A program made the position numbers and the translations under genes. The notes beneath the pieces are model-generated. The model was given only the letters and a program-made list of their open reading frames with translations. It had not been told where the DNA came from and did no database searches. Positions 1-64,000 of a DNA stretch of 64,000 bases are shown piece after piece. The stretch is taken from assembly GCA_037039925.1 (NCBI GenBank), contig JAXRKP010000846.1, positions 20,001 to 84,000 on the forward strand. The letters are read 5' to 3'. The stretch's first letter is position 1. Every line of letters starts with the position of its first letter. This DNA is from Doris montereyensis (Eukaryota > Mollusca > Gastropoda > Nudibranchia > Dorididae).

Positions 1-1288
1 GGAATATTTTGTCTTTGCATGTCTCAATATGTCCGCCCGCTGACGTCCACACAAATATGTAGACGATGAGCGGCCATCAGAAAGGAGACTGATCAAGTTA
101 AATTCGGAGACCGTTCATGTTGCATTAGCAAAACCTGCTTTGGTTTATCGTGGGTGAATCTTATGTAAAGAAGACCGGCAATCAATAGGCTTTCATGATT
201 TATTTCGTTCTAATAAATAAAGACGAGATGATTGGCAATACGGGAGGTTTAGAAATCCATTACAACGATAGTGACTCTATGTCTCCACTATGCACAGTCT
301 TCTTCGCATAACAATACAATATGACTAAAAACGCATTTAAACGAGAAAGAGAAAATAATACTAATAGCACAGGTTCGTCGGCTGCCAAGGGGTCCCTGGG
401 GACTCGCAGCTTTCACACGCTTTCGATGATGAATAGCACAGGTTCAAGTAGTGTTCAAGATTTGTCAGCCACCGCCGCATCCCGTCCCGTAGTCCGCGAA
501 GCAATTATCGATCGATAAAGACACGTTTGTGCTAGTCTAGTGGGGCGCTCTATGTGACTGTAGATAGTGGGGGCGGGGGCATTGTCATCAAAAGCGCTTT
601 CTTTTCGGTGAGGTTTTTGTTGCTGGTGCCTTTTTTCTCTTCCCCCCCTCTCTCTCTCTCCACCTCTCTTTTTCTCTCCCTCTCTCTCTATTACTCGTTA
701 TACAAGTTGTGAAGTTTACTGACCGGCTTCAGCAGAATGGCACACATGATAAACCCATAACACGTAATAAGGATAGTATAAAGGTGTGCGATCACAGAAT
801 TCAAAAACAAAAAAGGGGCAAAAAGCATCGGTTTTCATCCATCCACACGATCCGGAACGCCGCGAGTCATCTGATCAACGGTAAGGCAGCGTGCATGGAC
901 TCCACGCCCGAGGTGTCGGGAAACACAAACACAGACTTCACATCTTATTGAGAACTAGGCAAAGTCAGGGAACTCTTCAAACCAGATGCTCAAGCATTAC
1001 GTCACTAAATAAACGCCAGGGAAACCTCAGTCGACGGACCCGTACAGTTCGTCATAACATTACGTCACTGGCATTGGACCCAGGGTTTTCACAGTTATGC
1101 CCCTTGACTGAAAAAACCTGACTTTTAAAAGCTAATTTACTCGCCTCACGTACATTTTGACAAAAGAGGGAAATGGGGATGGACCATTTTGTGAAATCTG
1201 CCACAATGACCTTTTGAACTGAAATCTTTTTCTCCATGGACTCCATTCTATAATGACTGGACAAAGTGTGGATTAGAAAATATGACAA
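1..1288. other. Intron or 5' sequence, nothing recognised
   Basis: No SPT16-like coding block or other known gene is visible here. There is a CT-rich stretch at 636-690 and a string AATAGCACAGGTTC repeated at 363 and 432. Short ORFs in this stretch have no recognisable content. It should be intron of SPT16 if the N-terminal exons lie further left. Confidence 0.5.
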
Positions 1289-1690
1289 ATGAGTGATATT
1301 TTAGCCTTTGACTTCACTCCACTCCACTGTGGCTCCTTCATATTATTCACAGCTATTTAGATAGTTCACATTGCCACATCTCTTTGTTGTTTACGTTATT
1401 TATCTTTGTTAATTGCTCATAGATATAGATCTATAGTCATCTTCTTTGTCATACTACTATCGGGACATATTCCTCACTGTTACGTTTCTTATCATCACTG
1501 TCTTTTTCTTTCTTTCTTTCTCCTTTATGTTTTTCTTCTGACATCACATGTGTGATGCCTGAGGTAGTACTTAGATCTAGATTCTAGATATTTTTCGTTT
1601 GTTGTCTGACGAAGGGTTATACACCTAAACGTCACGTGTTTGTTCTGTCTTTATTAGTGGAGTTGTCACTTATTGTCATATTTCGCTACA
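1289..1690 (+). repeat. Dispersed repeat, possible Penelope-like fragment
   Basis: Contains GTTTGTTGTCTGACGAAGG near 1598-1614 and TGTTCTGTCTTTATTAGTGG downstream, both repeated almost identically at 23041-23180. The ACTTCACT...GGCTCCTTC tail follows the core in the second copy but precedes it here (1310-1345), as if two head-to-tail units overlap. CTGACGA...CC(G/T)AA(A/G)CGTC recalls the hammerhead-like core found in Penelope-like element repeats, but the core is imperfect in both copies. Confidence 0.4.
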
Positions 1691-1953
1691 TTTCTGCTTG
1701 TCCTGAGAATTAAACGTTTTTTTTGTCTTGGATCTGCCACTCTGCCAACATTTTACTTAATGTTTTCACCTGTGTACATACAACACTTCCAGCACGTATC
1801 ATTTTTGTTTAAATGTGGCCAATGTTTACTGTATTGTTTCTTTCTTAATGTTTTCTTCCTTTTTCCCCCTCCATTTCATGATTTTCAACAATTAAAAAAA
1901 GAAAATTAGAATAGCACTTTTTTTACCAAACTGTTCACATCTTTGAATTTCAG

Positions 1954-56111
<54,158 letters not shown>

Positions 56112-57080
56112 TAGCATTAGCAAAATGTCGGCCGTTGCCAGAATGTACTTCTGTGCTGTCATACATGTTCGTCTAGCCGTGTCACATTGTACAATCACAG
56201 GTGATTATTGGTCCACGTGTACACAGGTGTCTCATGGGTAAAAAGAAAAACAGCGTCACATGTGGTGCCTTTCCATTCAGTTGTTGTAAGTTTGTTTTAT
56301 AAACTTGTGAAGGCAATGGACAATTTCATCTCTCCACCTTATTTTCTTTTCTTTGTTTGTAGCCTATGGTTATCTCACTCCAGTTGAACGAATAAGAAAT
56401 TAGTAGAGGAATTGACTGTAGGCCTACATCTTATCATGTCCTGAAAGTCAAACTTGAAAAGGTGAATTTTGGAAAACTTGCGTTTTGTTCATGACTTGCT
56501 TGCTGTAATCTATATGTCATTCTGAATTGGTCGTTCTTTGTGAATCAAAGACTTTGTTGCCTGACCGTTAAAAGTAATTATATTTGCATTTGGGTTCTAA
56601 ATGATTCCAAGGTTTTTTCTTTTTAGAAGTTTCCCTACCAGAAGTAATGTTTAATCAAGGGAAATATCTTTGTTTCCCTGTCGTTGTGTAGATTTTTCAC
56701 CTAAACTTCCATTTTCAACAAGTTTTAGAATTAAAAAGTTGGAATAGTATTGTTCATGCCTACTTGTGTAACCTCAGTTTTGAGTTTTGACTAGATCTAC
56801 TAATCCTACTTGATGTCACCCTGGGTACAGTAAATAGGCTTGGGCTTGTATTGGTACACATTCTTTTTGTGTGTGTACTGCATGCTTAAGGATGCGATAC
56901 CGGTGAATTAGAGTGGTGTGTGCTCTCTGCCTACTTTTAGTGAGACAGATTATATTCTTTGTACTCGGCTAGTCGTCAGATAAGATTCTTGGAATGTTTA
57001 GCAACAATAACTGACATGGCAGCATACAGCTGCTGCAGTGACAGCACACCAATTTCACGAAGTCGTCATCACTTTAATTG
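56112..57080 (+). other. Probable SPT16 3' UTR and downstream sequence
   Basis: Follows the TGA directly. A candidate poly(A) signal ATTAAA lies at 56730-56735; I see no AATAAA nearer. No other gene recognised. The extent of the UTR cannot be set without transcripts. Confidence 0.5.
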
Positions 57081-57215
57081 TTCAGGGAGACTTGGTGGTC
57101 CAAAGGCAAGGTGTCAGCCTCTCCACACAAAGGTGGGTATGAGCTCCGCTGGCAGTTGAGAAATTTTCTCACTTTTCTTTGGAGTAAAATCTTCCCCCAA
57201 TGGTCCCAATGAAAC
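57080..57215 (+). repeat. SINE fragment (family 2)
   Basis: GACTTGGTGGTCCAAAGGCA, AGGTGTCAGCCTCTCC, then GTGGGTATGAGCTCCGC (degenerate B box) and TTGAGAAATTTTCTC. Matches 58905-59000 in order and spacing. Confidence 0.65.
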
Positions 57216-57404
57216 AATCAAAATTGTTGTTTGCTTTCATACATTTTGAGAGCAATGCATGTGGTGGAATGACTACATTTTGTATGACACCAGTGGATCT
57301 GTACATTGGAGATGGGATTTGGTAGTACAGTGTGGCACTAGGTAAATACTAAAAGATGTTTGAACGGTAAAAGATTTGACTTGACATGAGAAGCATGGGA
57401 CGTT

Positions 57405-57500
57405 GGTGGGATATAGCAGGTAGTGGTAGGTCAGACTTCTGTCCTTTCATTCTATCACATCTGGGATTAGTAAGATCACACCATGTGGTGATGAGTGGGG
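57405..57500 (+). repeat. Dispersed SINE-like repeat copy (degenerate)
   Basis: GGTAGTGGTAGGTCAGACTT, CTTTCATTCTATCACATCTG, AAGATCACACCATGTGG. Same family as 24505-24765. Confidence 0.55.
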
Positions 57501-57504
57501 TTAG

Positions 57505-57805
57505 TTAACATTGTCTTGGTGTGTGGTACTGGTACTAATGTTACCATTTACATTGTCTTGGTGTGTGGTACTGGTACTAATGTTACCATTTACATTGTCT
57601 TGGTGTGTGGTACTGGTACTAATGTTAACATTTACATTGTCTTGGTGTGTGGTACAGGTACTAATGTTACCATTTACATTGTCTTGGTGTGTGGTACTGG
57701 TACTAATGTTACCATTTACATTGTCTTGGTGTGTGGTACTGGTACTAATGTTACCATTTACATTGTCTTGGTGTGTTGTACTGGTACTAATGTTGCCATT
57801 ACATA
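57505..57805. repeat. Tandem array, 42-bp unit, 7 copies
   Basis: Core TTGTCTTGGTGTGTGGTACT then GGTACTAATGTTACCATTTA. The 42-bp unit is a multiple of three, so two forward frames stay open as perfect 14-residue repeats. No start context or partner exon suggests a real protein. Confidence 0.97.
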
Positions 57806-57964
57806 TCTAAGTATCACTGATAAGTGTAATTTTTCAGGTTTCTGTTCAAGACTTCATGGTATCTCTTGGCTAGGTAGTTTGAGTGCTAAAGGAATGATAG
57901 CTTTACCTAAATGAATGAAATCAGGAAAAGAGCACATGGCTTGGGCTTTGAACTGGTTGAAAAC

Positions 57965-58150
57965 AACGTAACACCCCAATCAAGTTTGTCTTGTCCTGTC
58001 GCAGGCTGTTGTTACCGGGGTAGCGCTCAGAGCTTTGCTAGGCTACCTGCATCTTGACAAGCATGAGTGACAGCTAGTTTTGGGGCCAGATTCGCGCCCA
58101 ATCAAAATGATGGCACACAAAACAGCCTCAGCCTAGTGCTAGGCGGCTGA
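57965..58150 (-). repeat. tRNA-derived SINE
   Basis: Minus strand: CAGCCGCCTAGCACTAGGCT (A-box-like), then GGGCGCGAATCTGG (B-box-like). Shares CCTAGCACTAG with the SINE at 48680-48950. Confidence 0.6.
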
Positions 58151-58899
58151 TGACTGAATGCACTCAGAATGAACCGAATTGACAGGCCGGTTTCTCTTGT
58201 CGTTGTGACCATTGAGTAGCACAGCGAAAGCTTTCGTTGAACTTGATTGCGGATTGTCAAGTAGTGAGTAAACAACATATTTAGTACGTTTTGTTTGTTT
58301 TGTTTTGCTTTGAGTCCACAACTTTGTGTTTATCTTGAAATGTATGTGTATGAGAGTGAACTACTTTTTTTGTTTAAAGACACTGTACGTCAATGGCAGA
58401 TTCAGTCAGAGAGTTTTGGGTGAAGGTCCACAGACACCGTTTTGAGTTTGCAAAACTACTATTGCACTCCGCCAAAAGAAAGGCTAAAGATCAACATACT
58501 CTTTGTTCTGTACCGTGAAGGGTGTTAATTCATCAAGGTAGATTATCAATATTCTGTGGAATATTTCAGACATTCTGGAACAAGTTAAAATTAGTTTGCA
58601 GTAGTAGATGATCAAAAAGAGTATATATGCTATCATCTATGATGAATTTCAATAGCAATCATTTTGACTGCATTGGTTGATACGTAATGCTGTGTGTAAC
58701 ATTTTAAAAATGACTTAGTTTTTCTTTATTTGTTGATACATTTTTATATAATATTAATATATATATAATATATAAAAAGATTTAGAAATGGTAGTTTTTC
58801 AGGCTTCAAAACTTTGGATGATGAGACAAAAATGCTGTGCGTGTATTATTTCTTTGAAAGAGATCTTTATAATTTATCTACTGTAGGGCTTTGTCATAA
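58151..58899. other. Intergenic sequence, nothing recognised
   Basis: AT-rich with no coding or repeat signal that I can support. Confidence 0.5.
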
Positions 58900-58904
58900 G
58901 GGCA

Positions 58905-59130
58905 ATGGGACTGAAATGAGGTAGTCCTGAGGCAAGGTGTCAGCCTCTCAACCAAAAAAAGTAGTGGGTTCGAGCCTCGCCAATGGTTGAACAATTTTCT
59001 CGAGTTTTTTTTATAGCAAAATATACACCCATGGTTCAGGTAGGTGGATCAACACCTAGTCCCATGGGAGACGGACGATAAAAAGGAGGTCCGCTGTGCT
59101 AATCACAACACTCTTTGCACGTTACAGACA
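58905..59130 (+). repeat. tRNA-derived SINE (family 2)
   Basis: GGCAAGGTGTCAGCCTCTCA (A-box-like), AGTGGGTTCGAGCCTCGC (B box GGTTCGAGCC), then a body with CCCATGGGAGACGGACGATA and AAAAGGAGGTCCGCTGTGC. Plus strand. Confidence 0.72.
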
Positions 59131-59644
59131 CCGTGGCTGTTTACAGGGCAGTCTGGGCAAATTTAAGATCCGACCAAAAACCCCTGAGATCGCCTTAGTT
59201 GTGGATATGGGGGAAATCAAATATATAAATGAACACTATTATATAGTGTGTTTTGTATGTATGTGTATGTGTCTCTCCATTTTTTGCGAACCGACCAACC
59301 AAATTGTTCAGCAGATCCTAATTTCCTCCTAAATCTCTTTCTTTCTTTTTTTCTTCTTTTTCCTCCCTCAAAATGTCGTTTATTACATACTGTTATCTAG
59401 CTAGTAATACTAGTATTATTAGCTATACAAAATATCACCCAAAGTCAAAGTGAAAATATTGTCTTGGTGATGCTTAGAATGACAGCAGGTAAAGAGTTGA
59501 AAAGTGTTATTACAGTATAGTATAGATGTATTGGAAGTGGAAGAATATAGATGGTCATCATTCGTTCTCAGGCAATTTTGATGATGATAAAAAAATCAAA
59601 TATCAAGTCTGCCAGTGATGCATTTTTCGTAGTCTTGGATTTTA

Positions 59645-59985
59645 AAGTAAATTTTATGGTTACACATTTAATACTAATGATAGGATACATTTATTTCATT
59701 TGATTTTATGGTTACGTGTTTATTATTAATGATACGATACACATATTCCATTTGATTTTATGGTTACGTGTTTATTACTAATGATACGATACACATATTC
59801 CATTGGATTTTATGGTTACGTGTTTATTACTAATGATACAATACACATACATATTCCATTGGATTTTATGGTTACGTGTTTATTACTAATGATACAATAC
59901 ACATATTCCATTGGATTTTATGGTTACGCGTTTATTACTAATGATACGATGCACATATTCCATTGGATTTTATGGTTACATTTAC
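59645..59985. repeat. Tandem array, about 52-bp unit, about 6 copies
   Basis: Core GGTTACGTGTTTATTACTAA, TGATACAATACACATATTCC, ATTGGATTTTAT. Divergence increases towards the left. Confidence 0.95.
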
Positions 59986-60264
59986 ATGTTGACACGCTGC
60001 ACAGTCTCCGTGTGTGAATTTTTCTCTTTTACTTTTACTTTTATATACATATATATGGGCAAATTACTGAGCTTTTATGTCCAAATGACTGTTAATGAGT
60101 TTGAATAAATATTTTTGTTCTTAGATTTTGTTTTCTTCGTTTATGCTTTGATTATTGTTAAAATCATTTTTCAATGTGAAAATGTCAAGAAGGGAAACTT
60201 TTATTAGTACGTTATATCTCTAACTGGAAAGTGTTGTTCCACATCTGTTTCACACAGGATCAGT

Positions 60265-60435
60265 GTAGTTTGGCCTGGTTGAGTGCTACAGCAGTGATAG
60301 TTTTACGTCATTGGCCTGTTTGAGTGCTACAGCAGTGATAGTTTTACGTCATTGGCCTGGTTGAGTGCTACAGCAGTGATAGTTTTATGTCAATAGCTTG
60401 GTTCAGTGCTACAGGAGTGATAGTTTTACGTCAAT
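60265..60435. repeat. Tandem array, about 41-bp unit, 4 copies
   Basis: Core GGTTGAGTGCTACAGCAGTG then ATAGTTTTACGTCA. A single related copy sits at 57865-57905 (TTTGAGTGCTAAAGGAATGA). Confidence 0.93.
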
Positions 60436-60574
60436 GAATCAAATTAGGAAAAGAACATGGCTTGGGCCTTGATCAGGTTAAAACTCAGCGTAACACCCCG
60501 TAACACCCCGACAACTTTTTCCAGCTTTCCTTGTAATCTAATCACAATTCCGTGTATCTAGCTTATTTAAGGAG

Positions 60575-60818
60575 CATCCCAGGCAGTGGGGAGGTGCTTT
60601 CACCTGTATGGGGATTAGGCGGTTCAGGCCTCCATGTGCAGTGGGTAGGTGCTTGCACCTGTACAGGGAGTAGGTGGTTCCACCCTCCATGAGTCTGCTG
60701 CCTTGCAGGCGGGCCTTGGCTGACCAAAGACTAAGGGAGTTAACAATAACACTGACAGTGACCTTCTGTATCTACCTAGGGTACAGTGGGCAAATCACCT
60801 GCTTACCAAAACAAACCG
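60575..60818 (+). mobile_element. 5' fragment of the same LINE family, opposite orientation
   Basis: GGCAGTGGGTAGGTGCTTGC, CTGCCTTGCAGGCGGGCCTT, GGCTGACCAAAGACTAAGGG and CTAGGGTACAGTGGGCAAAT are the reverse complement of 11840-12107 in copy B, in the same order. The GGCAGTGGG...GCACCTGTA segment occurs twice (60580-60680). Confidence 0.82.
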
Positions 60819-60944
60819 ATTTAGAGAAATAACCCTTACGTTAACTTCCGGTTGCCATTTGGATTGCCAAGTACGACGGTGGTCGAAAGTTGACCAGCTT
60901 TAGTATATAAAAAAAAGTCAGAATATAAAATAAAACGAAGCAAA

Positions 60945-61279
60945 TTGTTATGTAGAGTAGTTTCCGTCCATCGTAAGACTGCTGCTGGCTGTATGAATTT
61001 TTTCCCTTCAAAATTTGTCGATTTGACCTATTTTTCTGACTTTGTCAAAATCATGGATTTCGATGATGAACAGATTATGCACCGTCATGAATCTGATTCT
61101 GACGAGCTACAATTAAAGATAGTGACGACCCATGGTGCAGCGAAAGTGGTAGAGGTGTTGAAGAGCTTATTGACTCCGATAGTGACAGGGAAGTGTATGA
61201 CTCATGAGGCTCTTCAGGAGAGAGCACAAGTAAAAGAATGTGGCACTGTTGCCGCTAAAAAAACAAAAACACAAGAATA
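60945..61279 (+). CDS. Short ORF of unknown function, probably broken
   Basis: Open from ATG 60945; a better-looking start may be the Met at 61053, reading MDFDDEQIMHRHESDSDE, acidic. A one-base shift after SDSDEL would give DSDDPWCSESGRGVEELIDS then DSDREVYDS and a stop, equally acidic, so an indel is possible. The end runs into the 46-bp array (KKTKTQE). I do not recognise it; an N-terminal piece of a transposase is one guess. Confidence 0.25.
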
Positions 61280-64000
61280 GAAGACTTAGGTAGACATGAC
61301 ACACAACCACAAAAACACAAGAATAGAAAACTTAGATAGACATGACACAAAAACACAAAAAATAGAAGACTTAGGTAGACATGACACACAACCACAAAAA
61401 CACAAGAATAGAAGACTTAGGTAGACATGACACACAACCACAAAAACACAAAAATAGAAGACTTAGGTAGACCTGACACACAACCACAAAAACACAAGAA
61501 TAGAAAACTTATGTAGACATGACACACAACCACAAAAACACAAAAATAGAGAAGACTTAGGTAGACATGACACACAACCACAAAAACACAAACTTATAGA
61601 CATGTAGAAGACTTAGGTAGACCTGACACACAACCACAAAAAACACAGGTAAATGACACACAACCACAAAAACACAAGAATAGAAAACTTAGGTAGACAT
61701 GACACACAACCACAAAAAACACAAAATAGAAGTAGAAGACTTAGGTAGACATGACACACAACCACAAAAACACAAAAATAGAAGACTTAGGTAGACATGA
61801 CACACAACCACAAAAACACAAAATAGAAGTAGAAGACTTAGGTAGACATGACACACAACCACAAAAACACAAAAATAGAAAACTTAGGTAGACATGACAC
61901 ACAACCACAAAAACACAAAAAAAATAGAAGACTTAGGTAGACATGACACACAACCATAAAAACACAAAAAATAGAAAACTTAGGTAGACATGACACACAA
62001 CCACAAAAACACAAAAATAGAAAACTTAGATAGACATGACACACAACCACAAAAACACAAAAATAGAAAACTTAGATAGACATGACACACAACCACAAAA
62101 ACACAAAAATAGAAAACTTAGGTAGACTTAGAAGACTTAGTAGACATGACACACAACCACAAAAACACAAAAAATAGAAGACTTAGGTAGACATGACACA
62201 CAACCACAAAAACACAAAATAGAAAACTTAGGTAGACATGACACACAACCACAAAAACACAAAAATAGAAGACTTAGGTAGACATGACACACAACCACAA
62301 AAACACAAAAAGAAGTAAGACTTAGGTAGACATGACACACAACCACAAAAACACAAAAATAAGAAAACTTAGGTAGACAAAAACACACAAAAATAGAAAA
62401 CTTAGGTAGACATGACACACAACCACAAAAACACAAAAATAGAAGACTTAGGTAGACATGACACACAACCACAAAAACACAAAAATAGAAGAAGTAGACA
62501 TGACACACAACCACAAAAACAAAAACACAAAAAGAAGACTTAGGTAGACATGACACACAACCACAAAAACAAAAACACAAAATAGAAAACTTAGGTAGAC
62601 ATGACACACAACCACAAAAACACAAGAATAGAAGACTTAGGTAGACATGACACACCACAAAAACACAAAAACACAAGAATAGAAGACTTAGGTAGACATG
62701 ACACAAACCACAAAAACACAAAAACACAAGAATAGAAGACTTAGGTAGACATGACACAACCACAAAAACACAAAAACACATGACACACAACCACAAAAAA
62801 CAAGAATAGAAGACTTAGGTAAAACACAACCACAAAAACACAAGAATAGAAAACTTAGGTAGACATGACACACAACCACAAAAAACAAAAACACAAAATA
62901 GAAAACTTAGGTAGACATGACACAACCACAAAAACACAAGAATAGAAAACTTAGGTAGACATGAAAACCACAAAAACACAAAAACACAAGAATAGAAGAC
63001 TTAGGTAGACATGACACACAACCACAAAAACACAAAAATAGAAGACACACAACCACAAAAACACAAAAACACAAGAATAGACAGACTTAGGTAGACATGA
63101 CACACAACCACAAAAACACAAAATAGAAGACTTAGGTAGACATGACACACAACCACAAAAACAAAAACACAAGAATAGAAGACTTAGGTAGACATGACAC
63201 AACCACAAAAACACAAAGATGACAATTAGAACACAACCAAAAAACACAAGAAGAAGACTTAGGTAGACATGACACACAACCACAAAAACACAAAAATAGA
63301 AGACTTAGGTAGACATGACACTTAGGTAGACCACAAAAACACAAAAACACAAAAATAGAAGACTTAGGTAGACATGACACACAACCACAAAAAAACACAA
63401 GAATAGAAGACTTAGGTAGACATGACACACAACCACAAAAACACAAAAATAGAATAGAAGACTTAGGTAGACATGACACACAACCACAAAAACACAAAAT
63501 AGAAGACTTAGGTAGACATGACATACAACCACAAAAACACAAAATAGAAGACTTAGGTAGATAAAACACAAGAATGACACTTAGGTAGACATGACACACA
63601 ACCACAAAAACACAAAAATAGAAGTAGAAGACTTAGGTAGACATGACACACAACCACAAAAACACAAAAATAGAAGACTTAGGTAGACATGACACACAAC
63701 CACAAAAACACAAAAATAGAAGACTTAGGTAGACATGACACACAACCACAAAAACACAAAAATAGAAGACTTAGGTAGACATGACACACAACCACAAAAA
63801 CACAAAAAGGTAGAATGACACACAACCACAAAAACACAAAATAGAAGACTTAGGTAGACATGACACACAACCACAAAAACACAAAAATAGAAGACTTAGG
63901 TAGACATGACACACAACCACAAAAACACAAAAATAGAAGACTTAGGTAGACATGACACACAACCACAAAAACACAAAAATAGAAGACTTAGGTAGACATG
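61240..64000. repeat. Tandem array, 46-bp unit, about 58 copies, runs off the window
   Basis: Core GAAGACTTAGGTAGACATGA then CACACAACCACAAAAACACA. Copies vary mainly in A-run length and in short deletions. Minus-strand open frames (CHVYLSLLF, CFCGC) are artefacts of the repeat. Confidence 0.98.

Noticed and set aside
62137..63605. Cys-rich repeat ORFs of 150-220 codons on the minus strand
   Set aside because: Translation of the 46-bp array with shifting unit lengths; frames continue only by chance.

Overview
This is a window of animal nuclear DNA, most likely from a mollusc and probably a gastropod. It is dominated by one split gene on the + strand. Twenty blocks bounded by GT/AG splice sites, between 1954 and 56111, translate to about 900 residues of SPT16 (SUPT16H), the large subunit of the FACT histone chaperone. 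They run from the C-terminal third of the aminopeptidase-like N-terminal domain to the acidic and basic C-terminal tail and stop codon. The first roughly 140 residues are not in the window and should lie to the left. The taxon guess rests on the repeats (AGGGAGATAACTC-type boxes, frequent AGATCTAGAT strings, RTE-like LINEs) and is only moderately secure.

The coding blocks are well conserved, but at least a dozen single-base insertions or deletions, mostly in homopolymers, break the reading frame. Protein similarity resumes on the other side of each break and all clear splice sites are intact. Uncorrected long-read assembly error is more likely than a dead gene.

The introns carry almost everything else. 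About thirty different tandem arrays (units of 17-90 bp) plus (CT)n, (CA)n and GTA/GTG tracts occupy roughly 24 kb by my tally. Several arrays have amplified a splice junction, most clearly around coding block 6 (16190-17400), where the acceptor, the exon end and the donor are all repeated. Three antisense copies of one endonuclease/reverse-transcriptase LINE sit in three different introns (about 3010-6040, 8795-12107, 13047-15290).

A cluster of DNA-transposon-like insertions lies between 25.2 and 34.0 kb. It comprises an element with CAGGGTGTCCAGC ends and a TGTTT target duplication that has split a minisatellite; a long-armed foldback element; and two elements with CAGGG... ends that carry related zinc-finger ORFs. 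A short dispersed family (core TTCACCCTGAGATCACC) and at least two tRNA-derived SINE families are scattered throughout.

Downstream of the SPT16 stop (56112-64000) I see a probable 3' UTR, SINE pieces, a reversed 5' fragment of the same LINE, and a 46-bp-unit array that fills 61240 to the end and runs off the window. No second cellular gene is convincingly supported.
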